Below are positions 1-6,732 of a DNA stretch of 36,326 bases, piece by piece (within the stretch, counting starts at the first letter, position 1; each line of letters begins with the position of its first letter). A program made the translations under genes and the position numbers. This DNA is from an uncultured Clostridia bacterium (GTDB taxonomy: Bacteria > Bacillota > Clostridia > Oscillospirales > Oscillospiraceae), in contig CAMUZA010000013.1 in assembly GCA_947165085.1 (NCBI GenBank), positions 1 through 36,326 on the forward strand. Reading direction: 5' to 3'. Below the pieces are notes generated by a model. That model was not told the DNA's origin and did not search any database. It was given only the letters and a program-made list of their open reading frames with translations.

Positions 1-94
1 CGATGATTCCAAGCATGTGTTTCCCCTCTTTCTAAGATAATTGGTGATTATCCTGTATTCTTTACGTATACTTGACAACGTCTAATACAAAGCC

Positions 95-1630
95 TTAAGG
101 AATGATTGAAAGTTCACTACATAGTGCCGGATGAATAGCTAACTCCCATCCGTTTCCAGTCAATACTCCAGTATCTCCTTTGTGATTCCATCTCCATACG
201 TATTGCCCATTCGTGCGATTTACGTTTCCCCAAAAGCCGACCCTATAAAAATCCTCGAGAATATCATCCTGCCGCTCATCCCAAAATGCTCTTGCGCGGC
301 TTCCTTTCGCCGAGTTCTTCCGGATCTGTTCTGCTGTTGTAAACCGAGATCCTCCTCGTAGCAAACGCAACACCATCTCGATTTCATCGCTTGAATAAAG
401 CGACTGTAGCTCTTGCCTTATTTCAGTGAGGCTGTTTTTGGAGTATTCTTTTCTAAGGGTATCAAACGCTGCCTGTGAAAAGGCTTTGTCATCACAATGA
501 ATGCTATCATTCTGAGCTGCAATTAGCAGCCTGACAATGTCCCGAGGCTTGTTCCATCCATTATCAAGAATATAGTTAACTGTATCCTTGTTATTGATTT
601 TAGGAGGAAACCATTCCTCAAATTTTGGTGTTTTGCCATCACTTGCGACAGATATTCTCCTCATCAATATTTGAATAATTGGATGATCTGTGGATGTTGT
701 ATTACTATAGGTCCATCTAATCGGGACGCTATATCCATCAATAACCTTATTCAATTCATTTGTCTGGATAAATCTATCCATTGCAAAAATGATTTCATTC
801 CTGATAGCCGCAATTATGTGAGTTTTCCCATAGCTATTAATCCTATGAATCGTAAACAGCAAATCACGAATCAACGCAAGATCGCGTTTCAGTAGCTCTC
901 TATCGCCATAATACGCTTCCATCTCATCGACAAAAATGTAATATGGGGTTCCAGAAGGGATAAGCTTTTGAAACAGTTCTTCACATCTGTCAACAACTTC
1001 AACAAGCAGCCTAAATGCAGCATCACTCTTTGCAATTTCTTTATTAAAAGAGGCATTTAGCTCTGCGGAAACGCCAGAAACTGGTGATGCTTTCAGCGAG
1101 ACATTAAGTGATGACAGTGAAATCACGTGTTTGTTTTGCGACGAGAAGCTTATTTTATTCACCGTTTCCTCGAATTTGTCCCAGTCAGCATTCCTCTCAA
1201 AAAGACCGTAGTCTTTTTCAATAGAGTCTTCAACTATCTTTTTAAAAAACACCCATCTCCAAATATGTAAAAACTCAACCTTGCTTGGCTGAATTTCACC
1301 GCGTACATCGACAAATGCTGTTAACTTTTTTGCAACTGCATCAAAGTTACCTCTTCGAACTTCCTCATAATCACTTTTAAAATAAATAAATGAAGTGCAT
1401 GCAGATAGATCCCTATCCTGTACAACGCTCTGCAGATAGTAGAGGACAGATGTCTTCCCTACTCCCTTATATCCGGATATTAGATACTTTCGACCATCAA
1501 GAAGGTAATCAACAGGTAGCCCTGGAGGGACTATAAAGCTGCTAAGGAAACTATCAATTTGGTTTGTATTAATCTCATCTTTCGCATCAGGCATTCCGGC
1601 ATATATATCCTTGATTCTTATTTGAGACAT
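95..1630 (-). CDS. P-loop ATPase, Sll1717/FunZ-like
   Basis: This 511-residue soluble protein has a Walker A motif GYKGVGKTS at residues 53-61 and a Walker B-like strand YYIFVDEME with acidic residues at D235-E236, so it should bind and hydrolyse ATP. The N-terminal layout resembles the Sll1717-family P-loop ATPases, which are common in accessory regions and have no settled role; this assignment is from memory. The C-terminal third looks like a winged-helix domain (LRKEYSKNSL, then SSDEIEMVLRLLRGG). No membrane segment or signal peptide is seen. The ATG is preceded by AGAGGAG at 7-nt spacing. It stands alone next to 448 bp of intergenic DNA. Its GC is lower than the central block, which suggests transfer. 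A role in defence or element maintenance is possible but not shown. Confidence 0.7.
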   Translation of the reverse strand: MSQIRIKDIYAGMPDAKDEINTNQIDSFLSSFIVPPGLPVDYLLDGRKYLISGYKGVGKTSVLYYLQSVVQDRDLSACTSFIYFKSDYEEVRRGNFDAVAKKLTAFVDVRGEIQPSKVEFLHIWRWVFFKKIVEDSIEKDYGLFERNADWDKFEETVNKISFSSQNKHVISLSSLNVSLKASPVSGVSAELNASFNKEIAKSDAAFRLLVEVVDRCEELFQKLIPSGTPYYIFVDEMEAYYGDRELLKRDLALIRDLLFTIHRINSYGKTHIIAAIRNEIIFAMDRFIQTNELNKVIDGYSVPIRWTYSNTTSTDHPIIQILMRRISVASDGKTPKFEEWFPPKINNKDTVNYILDNGWNKPRDIVRLLIAAQNDSIHCDDKAFSQAAFDTLRKEYSKNSLTEIRQELQSLYSSDEIEMVLRLLRGGSRFTTAEQIRKNSAKGSRARAFWDERQDDILEDFYRVGFWGNVNRTNGQYVWRWNHKGDTGVLTGNGWELAIHPALCSELSIIP

Positions 1631-2032
1631 GTAAAAGCTCCTCTCTTTTAAGTCTTCCGTTAATTAACGCTTTAATCATTCAAAGTAAAGTCCAAATGTC
1701 GCCATGGATTCCAAACAAAACCGCTCGCGAGCAAACGAGTCTTTTCAGAACAACTTATGCTTCATTTTAAGAATCCAAAGTTAGTATTGCAAGTTCGTTA
1801 GCGCAAAAAGACATTTTGCGTGCGCAACTGGTCAAAGTTGACACAGGCAGCACGGTCACTATGCCAATAAACTGCACCGCAATACTTTGCAATTCAGTTT
1901 TTGTTAATTACAATCACAGAAGTGATATTATTGAAGGATTCTGATTCGGAGCAACATTTATCTCTTTCAGCAATTAATAGTAAAAATGTAGTTTTTTTAA
2001 ACGTATGACTAAATAGATCGGCGCAAAAAAGC
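1631..2032. other. intergenic region with palindromes
   Basis: No gene is supported here. It holds the leader of the ATPase gene (minus strand), a 10-bp palindrome GCTCGCGAGC at 1723-1732, and a small hairpin CGCAAAA/TTTTGCG at 1802-1820. A plus-strand promoter-like pair, TTGACA at 1838-1843 and TATGCC at 1860-1865 (16-bp spacer), is weak and far from the next start codon. Confidence 0.4.
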
Positions 2033-2041
2033 TGTTATAAT
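2033..2041 (+). promoter_or_regulatory. extended -10 promoter for the small Cys-rich gene
   Basis: TGTTATAAT is a perfect extended -10 element (TG-N-TATAAT) about 38 bp upstream of the ATG at 2079. No good -35 is seen at the usual distance, which is common for extended -10 promoters. A strong AGGGAGG ribosome site follows at 2067-2073. Confidence 0.55.
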
Positions 2042-2078
2042 ATTTAAAGTAATTATGCAATTTCATAGGGAGGCAATA

Positions 2079-2333
2079 ATGGAATACATAGAAGCAAACC
2101 CTCTGCCACAATGCTGTAAGAATTGCACAGAACCCGATGAGGGTTGCTGCGACGAATGCGACCATCTCGGCGAGCGATTTGTTCTTTCGGAAGCGGATCG
2201 GAAGCACCTGAATAAACTTGTTGAGCAGCGAATTAAGAAGCAGCAATGGTGTCGCCGCAGCCGATCAAATTGTCGGCAGTCGCCTGCACGTTCTCTGCCA
2301 CGAGGCGGCGTCCTTCTTCCATCGAACGAATGA
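2079..2333 (+). CDS. small Cys-rich hypothetical protein, probably 3'-rearranged
   Basis: The ATG at 2079 has AGGGAGG at 5-nt spacing and is preferred to the ATG at 2055, which has none. The first 56 residues look like a real small protein. They hold six cysteines in QCCKNC and GCCDEC, probably a metal site, followed by a charged helix (SEADRKHLNKLVEQRIKK). After residue 56 the product becomes arginine- and serine-rich. Here it reads antisense through the 3' end of the convergent SLH gene, with an overlap of about 100 bp. That suggests the original 3' end was lost at a junction near 2235-2247 and the tail is read-through. Function is unknown. Confidence 0.55.
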   Translation: MEYIEANPLPQCCKNCTEPDEGCCDECDHLGERFVLSEADRKHLNKLVEQRIKKQQWCRRSRSNCRQSPARSLPRGGVLLPSNE

Positions 2334-3093
2334 GGACTCTGTCGCCGGGATAGTAGCTAGAATTATCCAACGTCATCGTCGTGTCGATCGTAAAGCCGAG
2401 GGAAACAGCATACGCTTTGCCGTAATCTTCGAGCGCAGCAACATCGATCGTTTCATCGGTCGGTCGGCACAGATAGCGCATCAGGATCGCGGCAATCTGT
2501 GCGCGTGTGGCGAAGCCGTCCGGTCGGAGAAATACTTGCCCGATGACGACATCACCGGTGATGAACTGTTCCTGCACCGCCCATTGCATCGCGGGCAACG
2601 CCCATCCGCTGACGCTGCCGGCGTCATGATACGAAGACGCCCATCCATTCGCTGATACGGACACGCCCTTGTATGCGGAATATCGGTGGAGGATCGCGGC
2701 AAGCTGCTGACGCGTGATGCAATCTTGCGGACCAAATACTCCGTTGCCGTAGCCGTTCACAATGTTCTCTCTTGCTGCCCAGGCGACGGCGTCGGAGTAC
2801 CACTCACCGGCAGGAACGTCCGTGAAGGAGCTTGTGTTCCCAACGTCCGGAGAACCTTCCAGACGGTAGAGGATCGTGACGATCATTCCGCGCGTTGTGT
2901 TGGCATTGGGCGAAAACTCCGTTTTGGAAGTGCCGACCATAAGACCGTTTTCATAAACGTACTGAACGCCCTGCTCGTACCAACTGCCGGGTACGACGTC
3001 AGAAAAGGGATGTAATTCCGCCGCACTGACAGCAGCGGCAAAGCAGGTCACAACAAGAACAGCACAAGTCAGGATACAAATTACTTTTTTCAT
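2233..3093 (-). CDS. SLH-domain surface protein, probably C-terminally truncated
   Basis: The protein has a signal peptide (MKKVICILTCAVLVVTCFAA) and then three SLH repeats. Each has the F.DV...WY opening and a TR..(I/L)..IL.RY-type core (ITRQQLAAILHRY, ATRAQIAAILMRY). SLH domains bind pyruvylated secondary wall polymer and hold proteins on the cell surface. A short C-terminal segment with YGKAYAVSLGF and SSYYPGD follows and then stops abruptly at the junction with the convergent small gene. The start at 3093 is chosen over the upstream ATG at 3111 because GGAGG lies 6 nt before it and the signal peptide begins there. It is GC-rich relative to its neighbours. No enzymatic domain is seen, so its role beyond anchoring is unknown. 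Confidence 0.75.
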   Translation of the reverse strand: MKKVICILTCAVLVVTCFAAAVSAAELHPFSDVVPGSWYEQGVQYVYENGLMVGTSKTEFSPNANTTRGMIVTILYRLEGSPDVGNTSSFTDVPAGEWYSDAVAWAARENIVNGYGNGVFGPQDCITRQQLAAILHRYSAYKGVSVSANGWASSYHDAGSVSGWALPAMQWAVQEQFITGDVVIGQVFLRPDGFATRAQIAAILMRYLCRPTDETIDVAALEDYGKAYAVSLGFTIDTTMTLDNSSYYPGDRVLIRSMEEGRRLVAENVQATADNLIGCGDTIAAS

Positions 3094-3120
3094 AGCGTGC
3101 CTCCATTTCATTCTCTGTGT

Positions 3121-3152
3121 GGGCAGCCGACGCCGTTCGGTATCGGCTGCCC
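3121..3152 (-). promoter_or_regulatory. 10-bp stem-loop in the SLH gene leader
   Basis: GGGCAGCCGA at 3121-3130 pairs perfectly with TCGGCTGCCC at 3143-3152 across a 12-nt loop. It lies between the inferred promoter and the ribosome site of the SLH gene, so it would form in the 5' leader of that mRNA. On the plus strand it is followed by GTTGTTTCT, so a weak plus-strand terminator is an alternative. Confidence 0.45.
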
Positions 3153-3167
3153 GTTGTTTCTGTCTAC

Positions 3168-3196
3168 ATCATAATCGAAAACGAGAGAATACGCAA
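3168..3196 (-). promoter_or_regulatory. sigma-A-type promoter for the SLH gene
   Basis: On the minus strand TTGCGT (3191-3196) and TATGAT (3168-3173) are separated by 17 bp, which puts transcription start near 3161. The -35 box sits directly against the start region of the divergent ORF at 3199. Confidence 0.5.
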
Positions 3197-3198
3197 GG

Positions 3199-3660
3199 AT
3201 GCCGTTGCAGAACTGGGAAATAGATTTCGTAGAAAGAGGGCGGCAATTACTTGAACATACGCCGATTGTTGAACTAAAGAACTGTCGAATGGTTCTTTAT
3301 CTGCTCGAAAAGTTTAGTCCAGATTTTGTAACGGAACACATGAAACAAATACTAAATAGCCCTACTCGCATTATCCGTTATCTTGAGCACACAATTGCAA
3401 CATGGACCGGCGCGGGTGTATCATATGAGGTACAAAACGGTTATCAAAAGTATGTTAGCGAACAGCGAATACTAGATGCCATTGAGCAATGCAAAAGGGA
3501 CCGCTCGCTTTATAAGGAAAAGAAGCAAACCCAGTTTATGTGTGCTGTCTTTGTTCTTAATCACGACAAGGTTTTTACTGTTCCAAGACAAGTGTCTATC
3601 AAAGAAGCAGACAATCTCCTTGAAAAATGGAAAGCAGAAAGAGCGACTAACAACTCTTGA
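3199..3660 (+). CDS. hypothetical protein, 153 aa
   Basis: I do not recognise this protein. It is hydrophilic and mixed-charge, with no signal peptide, membrane segment or obvious catalytic motif; the C-terminus is Lys/Glu-rich and probably helical. Its composition and moderate GC look like real coding sequence. The start is uncertain. The ATG at 3199 has AAGGA touching it, which is too close to act as its ribosome site. A TTG six bases downstream (3205) has AAGGA at ideal 5-nt spacing and may be the true start. The reading frame is closed upstream by a stop at 3172-3174. It may be the 3' part of a longer gene or an element-borne accessory gene. Confidence 0.5.
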   Translation: MPLQNWEIDFVERGRQLLEHTPIVELKNCRMVLYLLEKFSPDFVTEHMKQILNSPTRIIRYLEHTIATWTGAGVSYEVQNGYQKYVSEQRILDAIEQCKRDRSLYKEKKQTQFMCAVFVLNHDKVFTVPRQVSIKEADNLLEKWKAERATNNS

Positions 3661-3702
3661 AATTGCACTTGCGTAAAACAGGAATTGAACGCCGAATCCT
3701 TT

Positions 3703-3759
3703 CACGTGTTATTGCAGTTGTTTCCTGTACGGCATATACTGGATATGCAACAGCACGTG
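3703..3759. repeat. imperfect 14-bp inverted repeat
   Basis: CACGTGTTATTGCA at 3703-3716 and TGCAACAGCACGTG at 3746-3759 are inverted copies matching at 12 of 14 positions, separated by 29 bp. They sit in a 246-bp stretch with no gene. The meaning is unknown: a protein-binding site or the relic of a small insertion are both possible. Confidence 0.35.
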
Positions 3760-3830
3760 ATTGACAACTACCCCATTATGGTGGAGTGGCAATATTGCTG
3801 ATACAAGATGTGATTATTTCGCTATTTTGG

Positions 3831-3877
3831 ACAGCAAGCGAGCCGATGAACTTTAATGCTCATCGGCTCTTTGCTGT
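3831..3877. terminator. long bidirectional terminator-like hairpin
   Basis: GAGCCGATGA (3840-3849) pairs with TCATCGGCTC (3860-3869). An outer stem ACAGCAA (3831-3837) with TTGCTGT (3871-3877) extends it. It lies between the 3' ends of the convergent 153-aa ORF and the AbiEii-type toxin, where a shared terminator is expected. The T-tract is weak. Confidence 0.6.
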
Positions 3878-3906
3878 ATTCGTTATTGCTTTCCGCTATC
3901 TCTGCT

Positions 3907-4620
3907 TCAATCGTTGGGAAGAATGTCTTTGATATACGATTTCGCGCTGTGATACACCTCGTCGAAGGGCGGCTTGGTTACATCCCCGGCGAAACGGAAT
4001 TTCTCGTAGGAATGATATAGTTCATCCGAACGATACAGGAAACCGTTGAAAACGTCCAACGCTCTGCCGTTGCTTTTCAGCGTTTCAAGAACGGCGGCAC
4101 GATCGAACGGAACGACGCGGGAGAGATAATAGAGATCGACCACATCCTTGATCCGTCTGAACACCTTGTCGGTAGAAATTGCGGCGACCTTGTCGGCAAT
4201 CATCTGGATCGGCGCTACGCCGCAAAAGCGGACGCCGGCGACCTCATAGATCTTCGTCTGCGGCTGCGGGCGGTTTACATCGACATCCATCGTAAACAGC
4301 ACTTCGCCGGAACTTCTGTCCGCCAATTCAAAGCCGGCAGATCGTCCTTCACCGTACATCCTGTAGATGCTGACGCTCAGACCGATTCCGTTTTTATCGA
4401 TCGCCTTTTGCAAAGACGCGACCATTTGCTCCGCTGTCGGCGGCGTGTCAGAATACCAGTTGGCGTCAATATCCACGGTGTGCCGCGTTTCGTCGTCATA
4501 TCCGGCTTCCATCAGGCAGGCCTTCAGGACCATCGACCCTTTGAAATTGACGGGAATGCCGCTGTCATAGATTGCCTTCATAACGTCGTACATCAGTTTT
4601 TCTTCTGCTGTTATATTCAT
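3907..4620 (-). CDS. AbiEii/AbiGii-type nucleotidyltransferase toxin
   Basis: The product is about 237 residues when started at the ATG at 4620, which has GAGG at 8-nt spacing. The nucleotidyltransferase signature is clear: FKGSMVLK (G28-S29) and then TVDID (D50, D52). A second acidic strand, FTMDVDVNRP, and a basic helix (DKVFRRIKDVVDLYYL) follow. These match the AbiEii/AbiGii family, whose members transfer nucleotides to RNA or protein and act as toxins in abortive-infection or type IV-like toxin-antitoxin systems. The upstream gene ends 10 nt before the start, so the pair is an operon. The upstream longer reading frame (start 4665) overlaps that gene and lacks a better ribosome site. The substrate cannot be told from sequence. 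Confidence 0.85.
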   Translation of the reverse strand: MNITAEEKLMYDVMKAIYDSGIPVNFKGSMVLKACLMEAGYDDETRHTVDIDANWYSDTPPTAEQMVASLQKAIDKNGIGLSVSIYRMYGEGRSAGFELADRSSGEVLFTMDVDVNRPQPQTKIYEVAGVRFCGVAPIQMIADKVAAISTDKVFRRIKDVVDLYYLSRVVPFDRAAVLETLKSNGRALDVFNGFLYRSDELYHSYEKFRFAGDVTKPPFDEVYHSAKSYIKDILPND

Positions 4621-4630
4621 CGATAATACC

Positions 4631-5281
4631 TCAATTTGTGTAATAATCTTTCGCTTCGTTTGCAAGCCGTTCGAAACGTTCCTGATACTCTGGAGCGACG
4701 AAGAGGCCGCTGAAACTCTCGTTGTTGGAATAATAATACCTGCTCACGGCTTCGGTGATGCCCTGCATATCCAGGATCGCTTCGTTGGCAAGCGCATCGG
4801 AGAGGGTTCTGTTGAAATTCGTATAGCGCAGGCCGTTCTTTTCCTCGATACAGTATTGGCTCACCTTGTTGCCGAGCAGAACAACGCCGTTATAATTTGC
4901 TGCCGCGTCGTCGCCGTAGACCCATACGATATATTCGTCGCTGCGCCCGCCGAAACTGCCCTGACACATCAGGGCTTCGTCCAAAGCAAAAACGATGTTT
5001 TCGCCGATCCGATCACGGACCGCCTTCAGCCACGAAATCGCGCCGACGTAATCGCTTCTCCTGGGGAGATTGTGCTTGTGCGGGTCGTACTTTGGCAAAG
5101 CCGCTGTCTTGCGGTTGACGAGATCCTCGCGGATGCGGCTTTCCAAAAGCTTTAAAATGTATTCCGGCGGCTTGCGAAGCCCGGTTTCCCAGTTTTGCAC
5201 GGTACGGAAAGGAATGTTATATCTGGCCGCGAACTCGCTTTGTGTATCGCCGAGCTGCGTTCTCATTTCACGTAGGTCCAT
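4631..5281 (-). CDS. HTH (XRE-like) antitoxin partner of the AbiEii-type toxin
   Basis: This 216-residue cytoplasmic protein has an N-terminal helix-turn-helix at about residues 5-50 (MRTQLGDTQSEFAARYNIP, then TVQNWETG), typical of XRE-type DNA binding. A roughly 150-residue domain without a recognised fold follows. Being encoded 10 nt upstream of the toxin, it is inferred to neutralise it and repress the operon. The start at 5281 is favoured by GAGG at 8-nt spacing; the ATG at 5308 lies upstream of the inferred transcription start. Classical AbiEi antitoxins are winged-helix proteins of different sequence, so this is a variant pairing. Confidence 0.75.
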   Translation of the reverse strand: MDLREMRTQLGDTQSEFAARYNIPFRTVQNWETGLRKPPEYILKLLESRIREDLVNRKTAALPKYDPHKHNLPRRSDYVGAISWLKAVRDRIGENIVFALDEALMCQGSFGGRSDEYIVWVYGDDAAANYNGVVLLGNKVSQYCIEEKNGLRYTNFNRTLSDALANEAILDMQGITEAVSRYYYSNNESFSGLFVAPEYQERFERLANEAKDYYTN

Positions 5282-5299
5282 AACAATCACCTCGCCACG

Positions 5300-5328
5300 A
5301 TAATACACCCAATGAGTGCATAAGTCAA
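5300..5328 (-). promoter_or_regulatory. promoter of the antitoxin-toxin operon
   Basis: On the minus strand TTGACT (5323-5328) and TATTAT (5300-5305) are separated by exactly 17 bp. Transcription should start near 5293, leaving a leader of only about 12 nt that begins at the ribosome site (5290-5293). Confidence 0.75.
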
Positions 5329-5401
5329 GAGCCGATTGAGACTTTTTTACAACATTTCTGTGTTATTTTCAATCGCATTTGCGCCACGAATGTGTTTTCG
5401 C

Positions 5402-5890
5402 TTATTTTATTGCAATTGCACCGCGGATGTATTTTTGAGTTGAGATACAATCTCTGCTCTTGATCGTTCGATGGAGTTCACCGGTCTCCAGCAGTGGGTT
5501 CAGAATAAGGCGGTAGAATATCTTTGGGCTTGAGAGATTGAGAAACTGCATCATTTCTTTTCTTGAACGGGGTTTCGAACAGAAAGCAAGCAGACGAAGC
5601 CGATATCCAATCACGTCTTCCTCTACGATTTTAGTTTGAATGTATGCCCGCTTTCTGTCTTTCAGCACTTGATACGCATCGCTGAGAACATAATCAATGA
5701 CGCTGGATTTGGGAGCGAGATACCGATTGCCAATCCTGAATGACTTGATTTCCGATCTCCAAAGCATCCCCCTAACCGTGCTGATGTTAACACCATCCAG
5801 CATTTTGGAAATATCAGCCGGCGTAACCAGGTCGTCATACCCGGCGAATTTGATTTCATAGTATTTTCTGTTTTCTTTGCTATTTGTCAT
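5402..5890 (-). CDS. excisionase-like HTH plus winged-helix DNA-binding protein
   Basis: The 162-residue protein appears to have two DNA-binding parts. Residues 20-70 (TPADISKMLDG, then FRIGNRYLAPKSSVIDYV) resemble the MerR/excisionase-type winged helix that reads an entry helix followed by an 'R.G..Y' wing. The C-terminal part (LLAFCSKPRSRKEMMQFL, then NPLLETGELH) looks like the winged helix often appended to Fic proteins. The ATG has GGAGGA at 7-nt spacing. It is the last gene before the tRNA-Leu attachment scar, where recombination directionality factors are often encoded, so a role in excision or element regulation is inferred. Confidence 0.6.
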   Translation of the reverse strand: MTNSKENRKYYEIKFAGYDDLVTPADISKMLDGVNISTVRGMLWRSEIKSFRIGNRYLAPKSSVIDYVLSDAYQVLKDRKRAYIQTKIVEEDVIGYRLRLLAFCSKPRSRKEMMQFLNLSSPKIFYRLILNPLLETGELHRTIKSRDCISTQKYIRGAIAIK

Positions 5891-6123
5891 ATTGATTCCT
5901 CCAATCGTATTGGTATTAGAGGTCCACGAACTCTCGTAGTTACCTCCTAATTACCTCCGTTTTCTTTTTCATCTGCATTTTGGCCGCATTCCCGCAAACT
6001 TTGACGCCACAAGATTTTTCGGGCAATCAATGCCGAAAGCCCTTGATTTTACGCGGTTTTCACCGTGTTTTATCTTCCGATGTCGGGGATCATATTCCAC
6101 CAACTTCAAAGTTCCCCTAATAA
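5891..6123. other. intergenic region at the element end
   Basis: No gene is supported. It contains the tandem octamer TTACCTCC at 5940-5947 and 5951-5958 (GGAGGTAA on the minus strand), and a short palindrome AACTTCAAAGTT at 6101-6112 just before the tRNA scar. Such repeats could be recombinase or excisionase arm sites; this is inference. Confidence 0.35.
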
Positions 6124-6178
6124 CTTAAAATCCCTCGCCGTAAAAAGCGTACCGGTTCGACCCCGGTCAGCGGCACCA
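6124..6178 (+). pseudogene. orphan 3' half of tRNA-Leu(UAA), likely attachment site
   Basis: The segment reads as a class II tRNA from the anticodon loop onward. It has loop CTTAAAA with anticodon TAA at 6126-6128, 3' anticodon stem TCCCT, long variable arm CGC...GCG, T arm ACCGG-TTCGACC-CCGGT, acceptor strand CAGCGGC, A73 and encoded CCA at 6176-6178. The expected 5' anticodon stem (AGGGA), D arm and acceptor strand GCCGCTG are absent upstream. Homology therefore breaks at the anticodon loop, a known crossover site for tyrosine recombinases. It cannot make a functional tRNA. Confidence 0.85.
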
Positions 6179-6179
6179 G

Positions 6180-6214
6180 AAAGCATACCGCCCCTTTGTG
6201 GGGCGGTATGCTTT
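6180..6214 (+). terminator. 15-bp intrinsic terminator after the tRNA-Leu fragment
   Basis: A perfect 15-bp stem (6180-6194 with 6200-6214) around loop TTTGT ends in a T-run at 6212-6216. It starts two bases after CCA and would terminate the original tRNA-Leu transcript. Confidence 0.85.
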
Positions 6215-6230
6215 TTATGATGTAGATGAA

Positions 6231-6348
6231 CGGGGTCGAATGGATATCGCGACTGCTCGGTGAGCAGTCGCTTCGACCAGTGCAAACACTGGTCGATACC
6301 TCAATTTTGCCGCAGGCAAAATGCAAGCGACCCCGGTCAGCGGCACCA
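6231..6348 (+). repeat. cloverleaf repeat copy 1, tRNA-Leu tail
   Basis: This 118-bp unit folds into a four-way structure. The outer stem CGGGGTCG (6231-6238) pairs with CGACCCCG (6328-6335). Hairpin 1 has a 10-bp stem (6249-6258 with 6262-6271), hairpin 2 a 10-bp stem (6273-6282 with 6287-6296) and hairpin 3 an 8-bp stem (6304-6311 with 6315-6322). It ends with the same 21 bases as the tRNA-Leu 3' end, CCA included. No coding potential is credible. Confidence 0.85.
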
Positions 6349-6384
6349 TACAAACAGGCCGCCCGTTCGGGCGGTCTATTTGTA
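6349..6384 (+). terminator. 16-bp hairpin directly after CCA of repeat 1
   Basis: The stem begins at the very next base after the CCA of repeat 1: 6349-6364 pairs with 6369-6384, with one mismatch and loop GTTC. Its sequence is unrelated to the first terminator although its position is equivalent. The T-tract is poor (it lies within the stem), so termination strength is uncertain. Confidence 0.6.
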
Positions 6385-6400
6385 TGTGCACAAAGATGAG

Positions 6401-6518
6401 CGGGGTCGAACGGGAATTGCGACAGTTCTGTGAACTGTCGCTTCGACCAGTGCAAACACTGGTTGATACCTCAATTTTGCCGCAGGCAAAATGCAAGCGA
6501 CCCCGGTCAGCGGCACCA
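6401..6518 (+). repeat. cloverleaf repeat copy 2, tRNA-Leu tail
   Basis: Also 118 bp, with the same outer stem and hairpins 2 and 3 as copy 1. Hairpin 1 has changed from GCGACTGCTC/GAGCAGTCGC to GCGACAGTTC/GAACTGTCGC. Both substitutions are matched on the opposite arm, so the stem is kept. The 21-base tRNA-Leu tail is unchanged. Confidence 0.85.
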
Positions 6519-6732
6519 CGTCGGAAGAAGGCTGATTCATTCCGTTTCCGCGGTTTCCGTAAGCGCCGCGAAAACTCCATATCCGCAGCCTCCTTCCTCC
6601 TTCTCCCCACGCGACCCGCTCCGCTGGGCTCGCGTGGGGCCCCTTTTCCCGCTCTGCCTGACGGTATCTTTTCTGGTCTACCCTTACAAGAATGAGGTCA
6701 CCCTTTGGGGGTGACCTCATTCTTGCGTCGAA
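6519..6732. other. spacer between repeats 2 and 3 with two strong hairpins
   Basis: No gene is supported. A 10-bp stem CCCCACGCGA/TCGCGTGGGG (6605-6614 with 6630-6639) is followed by CCCCTTTT. A second hairpin has a perfect 17-bp stem (6687-6703 with 6709-6725) and loop TTTGG, and ends a few bases before repeat 3. Confidence 0.7.

Larger units (their letters stand above)
1..6123. mobile_element. putative tRNA-Leu-integrated element, right end
   Basis: Accessory DNA lies to the left of an orphan tRNA-Leu 3' half that begins at 6124. The tRNA reads on the plus strand and its 5' half is absent, so foreign DNA would enter from the left, as expected when an element uses the anticodon-loop-to-CCA segment of a tRNA as its attachment site. 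The cargo fits: P-loop ATPase, toxin-antitoxin pair and excisionase-like protein, much of it lower in GC than the central block. No integrase is visible; it may lie beyond the left edge. The left boundary is unknown, and the GC-rich SLH gene inside could be a secondary insertion. Confidence 0.45.

Noticed and set aside
671-895. 74-codon plus-strand ORF inside the ATPase gene
   Set aside because: Antisense to conserved ATPase coding sequence and without a ribosome site.
5891-6178. Group I intron in the tRNA-Leu(UAA) anticodon loop
   Set aside because: Such introns are known at this position, but no 5' exon (acceptor GCCGCTG, D arm, AGGGA stem) occurs upstream before the 162-aa gene. An attachment-site break fits better.
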